From Burkholderiales bacterium 67-32 (GTDB lineage Bacteria; Pseudomonadota; Gammaproteobacteria; Burkholderiales; Burkholderiaceae_B): 49,513 nt of DNA. Positions 12,583 through 21,297 of this stretch are shown piece after piece. The translations under genes and the position numbers were made by a program. The first letter of the stretch is position 1. Each line of letters opens with the position of its first letter. The stretch spans positions 1 to 49,513 of the forward strand of contig MKUP01000024.1 of NCBI GenBank assembly GCA_001898625.1. Direction: 5' to 3'. Below the pieces are notes generated by a model that was given only the letters and a program-made list of their open reading frames with translations, did not search any database and had not been told where the DNA came from.

Positions 12583-13647
12583 CTACTCGTTGTCGGTCTT
12601 GCGCTGCTCGATCTGCAACTGCGCCCGCTGCGTTGCCTGTTGCAGTCGCTCCACCAGCACGCCCCTCGGCGGCAAGGCGGTCAGGTACTCGGCGACGTGG
12701 ATGCCTGACTTGTCCAGCTCCAGCAATTCGATCTGCTCGCGTTTCTTGCCGGTGCAAAGGATGATCCCCAGCGGCGAGGCTTCCTCCGGCTCGCGTTCGT
12801 GCTTGTCCAGCCAGCGGAGGTAAAGCTCCATCTGTCCGTTGAAAGCCGCCTTGAACTCACCGACCTTCAACTCCACTGCCACCAGCCGCCGTAGCTTGCG
12901 GTTGTAAAACAGCAGATCGAGATGGAAATCCTCGCCGTCAATTTGGATGCGCTTCTGCCGGGCCACGAAGCTGAAGCCCGCGCCAAGCTCCAACAAGAAC
13001 GACTCCATTTCGCGGATGATCGCCGCCTCCAAGTCGCCTTCCTGCCAAGTGTCCCGCAGCCCCAGGAAGTCGAGGATGTACGGGTCGCGCATGACCAGGG
13101 CGGGCGACATGCGCTGCGCATCGCGCATCGTCGCCAGTTCCTGCGCGATCGTCTCGCCCGGCTTTTGGGACAGCGCCGTGCGCTCGTACAGCATCGAGTC
13201 GATGCGCTCGCGCAGCGTCCGCACGCTCCAGCGTTCGGCGCTCGCCATCTGCGCGTAGTAGTCCCGCTGGAGCGGGTCTTTCAGCGGCATTAGTGCGATG
13301 AAGTGCGTCCAGCTCAATTCTCGTATCAGTGATACGAGAATCTGCTCGTCGGGGAAGGTGGCCGCGAACTGCACCATGCGGCGCAGGTTCTGCTCGGCAA
13401 AGCTGCTGCCGTATTCCTTCACCAACTGCGCCGCCAAGGTGGGCAGGACTTCTTTGCCATAAGCGCCCCGGCGCCCATCCAAGACCTGCGTGTGGATGCG
13501 CTGGCCGATGCGCCAGTAGAGCATCGTCAGCTCGCTATTCACCGTCGAGGCGGCGCGCTTGCGCGCCTCCTCGATCAGTACCCGAATGTCGCCCAGCAGC
13601 GCCAAAGGCGCTGCGGACGATGCTGCGGATGACCGGCGCCCATTCAT
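12583..13647 (-). CDS. DUF1016 / PDDEXK-nuclease family protein (YhcG-like)
   Basis: A 354-residue protein. The N-terminal DUF1016 helical domain (residues about 15-165; ELTMLYWRIGQRI, LVKEYGSSFAEQNLRRM and LSWTHFIALMPLKDP) is followed by a PD-(D/E)xK nuclease domain. In it FHLDLLFYNRKLRRLVAVELK supplies the Asp and Glu-x-Lys catalytic set. The family is widespread on mobile elements; roles in recombination or defence are proposed, not settled. Its ATG overlaps the integrase stop (ATGA, 13644-13647), so the two are translationally coupled. Confidence 0.85.
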   Translation of the reverse strand: MNGRRSSAASSAAPLALLGDIRVLIEEARKRAASTVNSELTMLYWRIGQRIHTQVLDGRRGAYGKEVLPTLAAQLVKEYGSSFAEQNLRRMVQFAATFPDEQILVSLIRELSWTHFIALMPLKDPLQRDYYAQMASAERWSVRTLRERIDSMLYERTALSQKPGETIAQELATMRDAQRMSPALVMRDPYILDFLGLRDTWQEGDLEAAIIREMESFLLELGAGFSFVARQKRIQIDGEDFHLDLLFYNRKLRRLVAVELKVGEFKAAFNGQMELYLRWLDKHEREPEEASPLGIILCTGKKREQIELLELDKSGIHVAEYLTALPPRGVLVERLQQATQRAQLQIEQRKTDNE

Positions 13648-14843
13648 GCCGTCGCCTCCGCAAGCTGCCGCGTGCCCGTGATAGCCTGGCGCCGGCTGGC
13701 CACCAGCTCGGCCGCATCGCGCACCGGCTTGTCTTCGGTGTGGACGTAGTGCATGAACATCGCTACGGTCTTGTGGCCCGTTAACTTCATGCCCACTTTG
13801 GTCGGCACGCCCGAATTGGCAATGTCGGTGGTCGAGCGATGGCGGATGCCGTGCGTGCCGACGTGCGGGACGCCGGCGGCCTTGAGCACCCGGCACCAGC
13901 CGCCATAGTGCTCGCCAAAAGTCAGGTGTTTGGTCGGGTCATTGGGCGATGGCAGGACATAGGGGCAGCCCTCCCGACGCGGTGCCGTCGAAAGCAGCCG
14001 ATACGCTTCCTCGCTCATGGGCTTGGAAATGCCGCCGACCTTGCTGTCGGGCCACACCACGCGCCGGTTCTCGAAGTCCAGCCAGCTCCATTGGAGCGGG
14101 CAGATTTCGGAGCGCCGTGCGGCAAACTCGAATTGCAGCCGGATAGCCAACGGAATGACGTAGTTCTCCAGCCCTTCCGCCTCCAGCTTCTCCAGATGGC
14201 GGAAGATCCGCACCATTTCCTCGTCCACGATGAGCCGGGTTTCCTTGCCCGGCGGGTACATCGGGACGTGGCGGCACGGATTCGTGCCGTCCGAGCGGTA
14301 GCCCCACACTTCGGCCAGGTTGAACATCTTGCGCAGCACGCCGAAGGTCTTGTTCGCCTCGGTCGGCTTGTAGGCCAGCTTCTCCATCAGTGCAGCAATG
14401 TCGGGCCGCTTCACGTCATGCACCTTCTTGCGGCCCAGCAGCGGGATGATGTTGCGGTCGATGACGCCCTGATAGCCGTCCTGCGTGCTGGGCTTGTTGC
14501 GCTTCTTGGAGTAGTCCTCCATGAACTTCTTGCACAACTCGGCCATCGTGGGCGCCTTGCGCGCCTCGGCCTTGGCGCCGCCGGGGTCGCCGCCCCGGCG
14601 AACCTCGGCCAGCCAGTCCTGTGCCTTGACTCGTGCCTGTTCGACGGTCAGCTCCCCGTACAGCCCCAGCGAGGGCTTGCGGGGCTGGCCGGAGTTCGTG
14701 CGGTACTGGAGCATGAACACCCGGCGGCCCGTCGGGGTAATCTTGCACAGGAAGCCAGGCACCACGGTATCCCGCAGTTCAATATCCTTGGCCTGGGGCT
14801 GGGCCGCCTCCACGGCGGTCTTGGTGAGCTTGATCTTTGCCAT
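13644..14843 (-). CDS. int: Tyrosine recombinase integrase, Tn4371 type
   Basis: A 399-residue site-specific recombinase. It has the N-terminal DUF4102-like arm domain (MAKIKLTKTAVEAAQP and onward), a SAM-like core-binding domain at about 95-195 and a catalytic domain at about 210-390. The catalytic domain shows the Arg in EFAARRSEICPL, the HxxR in GTHGIRHRSTTDIA and the nucleophile region LTGHKTVAMFMHYVH. The start at 14843 has AAGGAG five bases upstream; a longer frame to 14873 lacks this. It lies at the element edge reading inward, as integrases of this family do, and is coupled to the nuclease gene. Confidence 0.93.
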   Translation of the reverse strand: MAKIKLTKTAVEAAQPQAKDIELRDTVVPGFLCKITPTGRRVFMLQYRTNSGQPRKPSLGLYGELTVEQARVKAQDWLAEVRRGGDPGGAKAEARKAPTMAELCKKFMEDYSKKRNKPSTQDGYQGVIDRNIIPLLGRKKVHDVKRPDIAALMEKLAYKPTEANKTFGVLRKMFNLAEVWGYRSDGTNPCRHVPMYPPGKETRLIVDEEMVRIFRHLEKLEAEGLENYVIPLAIRLQFEFAARRSEICPLQWSWLDFENRRVVWPDSKVGGISKPMSEEAYRLLSTAPRREGCPYVLPSPNDPTKHLTFGEHYGGWCRVLKAAGVPHVGTHGIRHRSTTDIANSGVPTKVGMKLTGHKTVAMFMHYVHTEDKPVRDAAELVASRRQAITGTRQLAEATA

Positions 14844-15013
14844 GATGACTCCTTGGAACGACCCGGATTCCAAGAGCCAGATAGGAGCGGCGCGAGGGAA
14901 AACCGGGTCAAGTTTCAGAAAGCACCGGCATATGATGGACGCGCGTAAGCTATTGATAAACCTGCTGTATCGAGCTACGGCGCAGTCCAGCGAACTACCG
15001 GGCTGGAGTCATC
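14844..15013. other. Element end: int upstream region
   Basis: No gene. It should hold the int promoter and arm sites. An inverted pair GACCCGG (14860-14866) / CCGGGTC (14903-14909) brackets the start region. I see no strong -10/-35 pair. Confidence 0.4.
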
Positions 15014-15204
15014 GTGAAACAAACGCACCCGGGCGCCAGCTGTACCAGTTCGACCCCCGGAGGGGCGGACAAAGTTCCCGGCCCGCCCTCGACGATCACC
15101 GCCTGCAATCCTTCGCTTACCTGCTCCTGTGCGCGTTCTATTGCCAGACTGCGCCCTTCACGTAAGTGTGTACCCACTAATATCATGACGGGGACAGGCT
15201 TCAT
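14995..15204 (-). pseudogene. 5' fragment of a nucleotide-binding (CobW/GTPase-like) gene cut by the ICE
   Basis: Sixty-nine codons opening MKPVPVMILVGTHLREG and reaching VELVQLAPGCVC before switching to FTMTPAR and a stop contributed by element DNA. An N-terminal hydrophobic strand and a Gly-Cys-x-Cys motif recall small CobW/GTPase-like proteins, in which a second Cys and a long C-terminal part should follow; this family call is tentative. Its ATG overlaps the trkH stop (ATGA, 15201-15204), so it was the last gene of the trk transcript. The 3' remainder should lie at the far end of the ICE. Confidence 0.6.
15014..15021 (-). other. Candidate ICE attachment core at the chromosome junction
   Basis: On the minus strand the bases TGTTTCAC (15021-15014) match 6 of 8 of TTTTTCAT, the core I recall being reported for Tn4371-family ICEs. 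It lies exactly where the reading frame of the chromosomal gene stops resembling a normal continuation (after Gly-Cys-Val-Cys). The partner repeat would be at the other element end, outside the window. Confidence 0.4.
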
Positions 15205-16670
15205 TTCCGCCAGAATGCCCGGGTGAACAAGACGAGTACAGCAAACAATTCCAAGCGGCCGATCAGCATGGCGAAGGTGCATATCCAGGTCTGGGCGTCG
15301 CTCAACACGGCGAACGTGCCGGCCGGGCCGACGTCCGCGAGGCCGGGGCCGGTGTTGCTGAGGCTGGCCAGGACGGCGGTGAAGGCCGTGACGGGATCCA
15401 GGCCCGTGTAGAGCATGGCCATGGTCAGCGCCATCAGCGAGGCCCAGTACAGCAGCATGAAGGCCATCACCGAGAACACGACCCGGTTGGGCACCGGCAG
15501 GCCGCCGATGTGCACCGGGTTGATGGCGCGCGGGTGCAGGATGTGGATGAGCTCCCGGCGCGCCTGCTTGACCAGGATCACCACGCGGATCATCTTGATG
15601 CCGCCGCCCGTGGAACCGGCGCAGGTGGCGAAGCAGGACAGCACCAGCATCCAGACCGGGGCGAAGATGGGCCAGGTCGAATAATCGGTGCTGACGAAGC
15701 CGGTGGTGGTCGCCACCGACACCGTGTTGAACAGCGCGAAACGCAGGGCCGTCCAGACCGAATCGTAGTTCCCCCGCTGCAGCAGCAGCGCGGTGATGGC
15801 CGCGACCGAGATGGCCAGGACCGCCAGGTAGGCCTTGGCCTCGGTACTGCGCCAGTAGGGCCCCAGGCTGCGGCGCCGGAACGCCTGGAAGTGCAGGGTG
15901 AAGCTGATGCCGGCGATGGTCATGAACACCACGGCGACCATCTCGATGGCCGGCGAGTCGAACGCCGCGAAGCTCGCGTCGCGGGTCGAGAAGCCGCCCA
16001 GGCCGATGGTCGAGGCCATGTGGCAATAGGCCTCGTACCAGTTCATGCCCGCCATCCGGTAGGCCAGCAGGCACAGGACCGAGATCAGCATGTAGATGGC
16101 ATACAGGCCCTTGGCCGTGCCGGTGATGCGCGGGGTGAGCTTCTCGTCCTTCATCGGGCCGGGCGTCTCGGCCCGGAACAACTGGCTGCCGCCGGCGCCC
16201 AGCATGGGCAGGATGGCCACCGCCAGCACCAGGATACCCATGCCGCCTATCCAGACCAGGGTACAGCGCCAGACGTTGATCGACGGCGGCAGGTTGTCCA
16301 ATCCGGAAAGCACCGTGGCACCGGTGGTCGTGAGGCCGGACATGGCCTCGAAATAGGCGTCGGTCATCGACAGCGGCGCGCCGATCTGGTGGTAGTAGAA
16401 CAGGAGCGGCAGGGTGGCGATCAGCGCCAGTACGCTCCAGACCAGGGACACCAGCAGGAAGCCGTCGCGCGGCGTCAGTTCGCGCCGCTGGCTGCGCGTG
16501 GCCAGGCACAGCAGCAGCCCGGCGATCAGGCCGACGACCATGGCGTGGATGAACGCGTCCCGCGCCCCATCGGAAAAGATGAAGGACGTCGCCAGCGGAA
16601 TCGCCATCGTCATCGAGAACAAGGCGATGACGAGTCCGAGGACGTGCAGAACCGGTAGCAGTTTGCGCAT
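15201..16670 (-). CDS. trkH: Trk potassium uptake channel subunit TrkH
   Basis: A 489-residue inner-membrane protein of normal length for the family. All four pore-loop filters are visible: SGLTTTGAT near residue 112, STIGLGGFST near 220, VATTTGFVSTD near 315 and SLSNTGPGL near 435, each with the key Gly. Hydrophobic segments fill the rest. It imports K+ and is gated by the cytosolic TrkA ring. It follows trkA by 18 bases and overlaps the next gene, so it is part of one transcript. Confidence 0.96.
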   Translation of the reverse strand: MRKLLPVLHVLGLVIALFSMTMAIPLATSFIFSDGARDAFIHAMVVGLIAGLLLCLATRSQRRELTPRDGFLLVSLVWSVLALIATLPLLFYYHQIGAPLSMTDAYFEAMSGLTTTGATVLSGLDNLPPSINVWRCTLVWIGGMGILVLAVAILPMLGAGGSQLFRAETPGPMKDEKLTPRITGTAKGLYAIYMLISVLCLLAYRMAGMNWYEAYCHMASTIGLGGFSTRDASFAAFDSPAIEMVAVVFMTIAGISFTLHFQAFRRRSLGPYWRSTEAKAYLAVLAISVAAITALLLQRGNYDSVWTALRFALFNTVSVATTTGFVSTDYSTWPIFAPVWMLVLSCFATCAGSTGGGIKMIRVVILVKQARRELIHILHPRAINPVHIGGLPVPNRVVFSVMAFMLLYWASLMALTMAMLYTGLDPVTAFTAVLASLSNTGPGLADVGPAGTFAVLSDAQTWICTFAMLIGRLELFAVLVLFTRAFWRK

Positions 16671-16688
16671 GCAGCGGAGCCGGAAGGA

Positions 16689-18065
16689 TCAGAAGAAGGT
16701 CGCCGAGACCTGGAACAGCTTTTCCACTTGCGCGATCAGCCGCTGGTGCGCCACGAAGACGATGACATGATCGTCCGATTCGATGACGGTGTCGTGGTGC
16801 GCCATCAGCACTTCATCCTGGCGTACCACGGCGCCGATGGTGGCGCCCTGCGGCAGGCCGATGTCCTCGATGCGGCGGCCCACGACCTTCGAGGACTTGG
16901 CATCGCCGTGGGCGATGGCCTCCAGGGCCTCGGTCACGCCGTGCCGCAGGCGGTGGACCGACACCACGTCGCCGCGCCGCACGTAGCGCAGCAGTTCGCC
17001 TATGGTGGCTTCGGACGGCGAAATGGCGATGTCGATGCGGCCTCCCTCCATCAGTTCGCCGTAGCTCTTGCGCCCGATCAGCGCGATCACCCGGCGGGCG
17101 CCCATGCGCTTGGCCAGCAGCGACGACATGATGTTGTCCTCGTCGTCGCTGGTCAGCGCCAGGAACAGGTCCATCTCGGCGACGTTCTCGTCCTCCAGCA
17201 GGTTCTCGTCGGTGGCGTCGCCGTTCAGGATCAGGGATCGGCTGGGGAGCTGGGTGGCCAGGAATTCGCAGCGCCGCCGGTTGCGCTCGATGACCTTGAC
17301 GTCGCACTGATCGCTGATGCCGCGGGCCAGCCGCAGGCCGATGTTGCCGCCGCCGGCGATCATGACCCGCTTGACGCGCTTGTCGCCCTCGCGCAGCTCG
17401 CGGATGATCTGGCGCACGTGGCGGGTGTTGGCCAGGAACAGGACCTCGTCGCCCGGCTCGATGCGCGTGTCGCCCTCGGGCGGCACCAGCCGGTTGTTGC
17501 GGAAGATCGCGATGATGCGGACATCGGCGCCCGGCAGGCGCTCGCGCAGGGTCTGGATGGGCTGGTCCGCCAGCGGGCTGCCGGCGGCGGCGCGCACGGT
17601 CACCGCGCAGACGCGGCCACCGGCGAAGTCCACCACCTGCAGCGCCTCGGGGATCTCGACCAGCTTCTCGATGTAGCGGGTCACGCTGCGCTCGGGGCAG
17701 ATCAGGTGATCGACGTCGAAACCGTCCTCGGCCATCAGTTCCTCGTGGTCGAGGAACTCGGACGAACGCACGCGCGCGATGCAGCGCGGCACGTTGAACA
17801 CTTTCTTGGCGATCTTGCAGGCGACCAGATTGCTTTCGTCGGCGGTCACGCAGGAAATGAAGAGATCGGCGTCGGCCGCCCCGGCCTCCTGCAAGGTGGA
17901 CACGTGGGTGCCGTTGCCCATCAGCCCCCGCAGGTCCAGGCGATCCTGGAGCACGGACAGACGGGCGCCGTCGGTATCGATGACGGTGATGTCGTTGTGC
18001 TCGGACACCAGGTTCTCGGCCACGCTGGTCCCCACCTGGCCAGCGCCGAGTATCAGGATCTTCAT
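16689..18065 (-). CDS. trkA: Trk system NAD-binding regulator TrkA
   Basis: A 458-residue peripheral membrane protein with two repeats of Rossmann RCK-N plus RCK-C. The nucleotide loops are ILGAGQVGTSVAENL at the start and IAGGGNIGLRLARGI near residue 237. The C-terminal VIESDDHVIVF is typical of RCK-C. It binds NAD(H)/ATP and gates TrkH. Its ATG overlaps the stop of the response-regulator gene (18062-18065). Length and motifs are normal. Confidence 0.96.
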   Translation of the reverse strand: MKILILGAGQVGTSVAENLVSEHNDITVIDTDGARLSVLQDRLDLRGLMGNGTHVSTLQEAGAADADLFISCVTADESNLVACKIAKKVFNVPRCIARVRSSEFLDHEELMAEDGFDVDHLICPERSVTRYIEKLVEIPEALQVVDFAGGRVCAVTVRAAAGSPLADQPIQTLRERLPGADVRIIAIFRNNRLVPPEGDTRIEPGDEVLFLANTRHVRQIIRELREGDKRVKRVMIAGGGNIGLRLARGISDQCDVKVIERNRRRCEFLATQLPSRSLILNGDATDENLLEDENVAEMDLFLALTSDDEDNIMSSLLAKRMGARRVIALIGRKSYGELMEGGRIDIAISPSEATIGELLRYVRRGDVVSVHRLRHGVTEALEAIAHGDAKSSKVVGRRIEDIGLPQGATIGAVVRQDEVLMAHHDTVIESDDHVIVFVAHQRLIAQVEKLFQVSATFF

Positions 18066-18796
18066 ACGCCCCGTTTACGCGAGAGTTCGATTCCCAGTTG
18101 CTTGAGCTTGCGGTACAGGTGGGTGCGCTCCAGCCCTGTCTTGTCGGCCACGCGGGTCATGCTGCCGCCCTCGCGCGCCAGGTGGTGCTCGAAATAGACC
18201 CGCTCGAAGGCGTCACGCGCCTCGCGCAGCGGCAGATCGAGCGAGAGGCTGAGCAGCGGCGAACGCGGCTGGCTGTCGTGCATGGCCACCGCGCCCGCCG
18301 AGCGGTCGACGGCCGGCGCAAGCCCGGGGGCGGGCGGTCGCATGCCGTCGCCGGCCGTGGGCGGCGCGGGCGCATAGCCCGGCATGGCGGGCCGCGCGGG
18401 GGTGGGCGGCGCGGCCGATTTGGCCCCCGTCCGGCCCCGCTCCAGCGCGCCGGCGATGGTCTTGAGCAGGCGCGTCATGGTGATCGGCTTCTCGAGAAAG
18501 TCGATCGCGCCGATGCGGGTCGCCTCGACCGCCGTATCGATGGTCGCGTGGCCGCTCATCATGATGACCGGCATGTCGAGCAGGTCCTGGGCCGCCCATT
18601 CCTTGAGCAGCGTCACGCCATCGGTATCGGGCATCCAGATATCGAGCAGAACCACGTCGGGACGATTGGCGGTGCGCAGCGCGCGCGCGGCCGAGGCATT
18701 TTCGGCCAGATCGACCGTATGCCCTTCGTCGTAAAGAATTTCCGACAGGAGTTCGCGGATGCCGACCTCGTCGTCAACCACCAAAATTCTGGCCAT
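18062..18796 (-). CDS. NtrX-like response regulator without AAA+ domain
   Basis: A 244-residue regulator. The receiver domain (residues 1-120) has the acidic pair D8/D9, phospho-acceptor Asp52 in VVLLDIWMP, and Lys in FLEKP. A Pro/Ala-rich linker (about 125-165) replaces the sigma54-activating AAA+ domain that true NtrX carries. A Fis-type HTH closes it (MTRVADKTGLERTHLYRKLKQLG). It is the partner of the sensor kinase upstream, 17 bases away. The missing AAA+ domain means it cannot activate sigma54 directly, so NtrX is a name by position and likeness only. Confidence 0.88.
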   Translation of the reverse strand: MARILVVDDEVGIRELLSEILYDEGHTVDLAENASAARALRTANRPDVVLLDIWMPDTDGVTLLKEWAAQDLLDMPVIMMSGHATIDTAVEATRIGAIDFLEKPITMTRLLKTIAGALERGRTGAKSAAPPTPARPAMPGYAPAPPTAGDGMRPPAPGLAPAVDRSAGAVAMHDSQPRSPLLSLSLDLPLREARDAFERVYFEHHLAREGGSMTRVADKTGLERTHLYRKLKQLGIELSRKRGV

Positions 18797-18813
18797 ATCT
18801 TTAGAAACCTCTG

Positions 18814-21297
18814 TTACGCGGACTGCGCCCCCGCAGTCTCGGAAAAACGAGCGGCATCGTGTGCAACGTCCGTACCCCCGGCGAGCCGAGTGAATAGTAT
18901 AGAGACCATTGCCCCACCTTCGGGCCGGTTGGCAAGATCAATTCTGCCTCCGTGCTCCTCGACGATCTTCTTGACAATGGCCAGCCCCAGCCCCGTCCCC
19001 CTCACCTTGGTCGTGATGTAGGGCTCGAAAGCGCGCTGCAGGATGCGGGCGGCGAAGCCGGTGCCCGTATCGGTCACCATGAATTTGATGGACGCGTGCT
19101 CGCGGCCGTCGGGCAGCCGCGTCTGGATCAGGCGCGTGCTGACCGAGATGCGGTCGCTGGAAGTGGGTCCGGCCGACGCGCCTTCTCCGGCCTGGCGGGC
19201 CGCCTCCTTGGCCTTCTCCTCGATGGAGTCGCGGGCGTTGGCGATCAGGTTGTGGATGACCTGGCGCAACTGGGTGGCATCGCCGCGCACCCGCGGCAGC
19301 ACCGACTCCAGGTCGACCGACAGCGCGATGTTGCCGGTGCCGGCCTTCAGCACGCCGCCCGCCGTGTCCCATCCGTACAAGGTCAGGACCTCGGCCACCA
19401 GTTCGTTCAGGTCCAGCAGTTGGTGCTGGGCTGGCGGTGTCCTGGCGTATTCGCGGAAATCGTCCACCATGCGCTGCATGGAACTGACCTGGTTGATGAT
19501 GGTGGTGGTCGAGCGCTTGAGCATATCGGCGTCGGGCTGCGCGAGCTTGTCGGCCAGCTTGATGGCGATCCGCTCGGCCGAAAGCTGGATGGGCGTCAGC
19601 GGGTTCTTGATCTCGTGCGCCAGCCGCCGCGCGACCTCGCCCCAGGCGACGGCGCGGTTGGCAGAGATGACCTCGGTAATGTCGTCGAACACCACCACGT
19701 AGCCCCCACTCGCTCCCGCCACCGGCAGGTGTGATCCTCGCGCGAGCAGGGTAATCGTATTGTCGTCGCCGGTGGGATCCGAATTGTTACCTTCGCGCGC
19801 GCCGTCCGTCTCGGCGGCCGGCTGCGGCCGGACGATCTCGAACTGCTGTTGCCAGTACTGGCGCCCGGTGCCCGCCGCCGCGTGCTCGGCGAAGGCCGTG
19901 CGTATGGTCTGCGCGAAGGCGGTCAGCCCGTCTATGGTTTCCAGCGGCCGCCCGGTGACCGCGCGCAGGTCCACCCGCAGGATCTGCTGGGCACCGCGGT
20001 TTACGGTGGCAACGCGGAAGGCCTCGTCGAACACCAGCACCCCCGACGACAGATTCGACAGGATGCTTTCCAGGTAGACGTTGCTGCGTTCGAGCTGGCG
20101 CCGGTTGCTCTCGACCATGCGGCGCGCTTCGTCCAGTTGGCGGGTCATGGCGTTGAACGACCGGGTCAGCTGGCCCAGCTCGTCGCTCTGGGGCGGCTCC
20201 GGAATCGGCCGATAGTCGCCTACCCCCACCGCCTGCGTGCCCTCGGCCAGCCGCAGCAGCGGCCGCACCATCCGGGACGACAGCGAGAAGGCCGCCGCGA
20301 TCGCCGCGAACACCGCCAGCAGCAGCGCCAGGGTCAGCGTGATGCCGTACAGCTTGCGCAGGCCCACCCTCGACAGCGACAGCTCCTGGTAGTCGCGGTA
20401 GCCGCTCTGGACTTCCTCGGCGTTGCTGGCGATCTGTTCCGGCACGCCCTGCAACAATTGCAGGTAGCGCGACTCGGCCGGCAACACGCCGGGCAGCTCG
20501 AAGCCGCCGACGGGCGCGATGGGCACGATCACGCGCAGCCGCAAGGCGCCGCCGTTGGCACTGTCGCGAGTCGTGCCCAGCGGCCCCTGCACGCCGTCCA
20601 CGGTGGTCGGGCTGGCGGTGCTGTTGGCCTCGGCGGCGGCATAGGAACGCGCGATCTTCAACTGCCGCAGCACCTGCGGCGTGGGTGTCTCCGGCACCAG
20701 CGTGCCGTAGGAGTTGGTGGACCAGGCGATGACCCGGCCGCTGGAGGTGAACACCATCGCGTCCTGCACCCCGACCTGCTCGCGCAGCCGGGTCAGCGAC
20801 AGCCCCACGTTCGCTTCCTGGTTGTCGCCCAGTTCGATCGACATGGTGCGCGCCTTGGCGTTCATCTCCTGGAGCTGCGAATCCAGTGCCGCCCGGCCGA
20901 GGTTCAGGCCGGACTCGAGCGCCGTGTCCACCCGCACGTTGAACCAGGACTCGATGGAGCGCGACAGGAACTGCACCGACAGCATGTAGATCAGCACACC
21001 GGGCACCACCCCCACCAGCGCGAACGCCAGCGCGAAGCGGGAGGTGAGCCGGGCGCCGAACTGTCCGCGCCGCAGCTGCCCCATCAGCCTGACGGTCAGC
21101 ACGACCACCCAGGCGAACAGCGCCAGGGCGATGATGGCATTGAGCCCCAGCAGCAGGCCGTACTGTTGTTCCAGGCGGGAGGAGTTGCCGGTGGACCAGG
21201 CCAGCAGGAACAGCAGCAAGAGGGCGCTCACCCCCCCCATGCCCAGGAGGACGCGCAGGAAGCGATTCAGGATACGTACGCGGCGGGTTCGCATCAT
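18814..21297 (-). CDS. NtrY-like membrane sensor histidine kinase
   Basis: An 827-residue kinase. It has hydrophobic segments near residues 10-35, 47-70, 85-110 and 330-355 with a periplasmic part between the last two, then HAMP (about 355-410), PAS (about 430-540) and HisKA with His561 in LAHEIKNPLTPIQ. The HATPase_c domain shows NLIANARDSI (N box), DTGTGF and GTGLGLAIVKKI. The double ATG at 21297 overlaps the DUF4390 stop (ATGA). It phosphorylates the response regulator downstream. Nitrogen or redox sensing is suggested for the family; the signal here is unknown. Confidence 0.92.
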   Translation of the reverse strand: MMRTRRVRILNRFLRVLLGMGGVSALLLLFLLAWSTGNSSRLEQQYGLLLGLNAIIALALFAWVVVLTVRLMGQLRRGQFGARLTSRFALAFALVGVVPGVLIYMLSVQFLSRSIESWFNVRVDTALESGLNLGRAALDSQLQEMNAKARTMSIELGDNQEANVGLSLTRLREQVGVQDAMVFTSSGRVIAWSTNSYGTLVPETPTPQVLRQLKIARSYAAAEANSTASPTTVDGVQGPLGTTRDSANGGALRLRVIVPIAPVGGFELPGVLPAESRYLQLLQGVPEQIASNAEEVQSGYRDYQELSLSRVGLRKLYGITLTLALLLAVFAAIAAAFSLSSRMVRPLLRLAEGTQAVGVGDYRPIPEPPQSDELGQLTRSFNAMTRQLDEARRMVESNRRQLERSNVYLESILSNLSSGVLVFDEAFRVATVNRGAQQILRVDLRAVTGRPLETIDGLTAFAQTIRTAFAEHAAAGTGRQYWQQQFEIVRPQPAAETDGAREGNNSDPTGDDNTITLLARGSHLPVAGASGGYVVVFDDITEVISANRAVAWGEVARRLAHEIKNPLTPIQLSAERIAIKLADKLAQPDADMLKRSTTTIINQVSSMQRMVDDFREYARTPPAQHQLLDLNELVAEVLTLYGWDTAGGVLKAGTGNIALSVDLESVLPRVRGDATQLRQVIHNLIANARDSIEEKAKEAARQAGEGASAGPTSSDRISVSTRLIQTRLPDGREHASIKFMVTDTGTGFAARILQRAFEPYITTKVRGTGLGLAIVKKIVEEHGGRIDLANRPEGGAMVSILFTRLAGGTDVAHDAARFSETAGAQSA

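Larger units (their letters stand above)
1..15020. mobile_element. End of a Tn4371-family-like integrative conjugative element (ICE)
   Basis: The block of parA, repA, AlpA-like HTH, DUF2285, DUF2958, XRE, DUF736, parB and DUF932 genes ending in a tyrosine integrase is the maintenance/integration end of a Tn4371-like ICE. All genes but one (XRE) are on the minus strand. The left limit is outside the window. The right limit is placed at about 15,020, where a chromosomal reading frame is broken just past the integrase. Transfer genes are not visible, so conjugation ability is inferred from the family only. Confidence 0.8.

Noticed and set aside
14840-15200. tRNA gene as ICE target
   Set aside because: No cloverleaf or CCA end could be traced at the junction, and the broken reading frame explains the site better.
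15510-16658. Long plus-strand frame opposite trkH
   Set aside because: Shadow of trkH; His/Gln/Gly-rich low-complexity translation without start signals.
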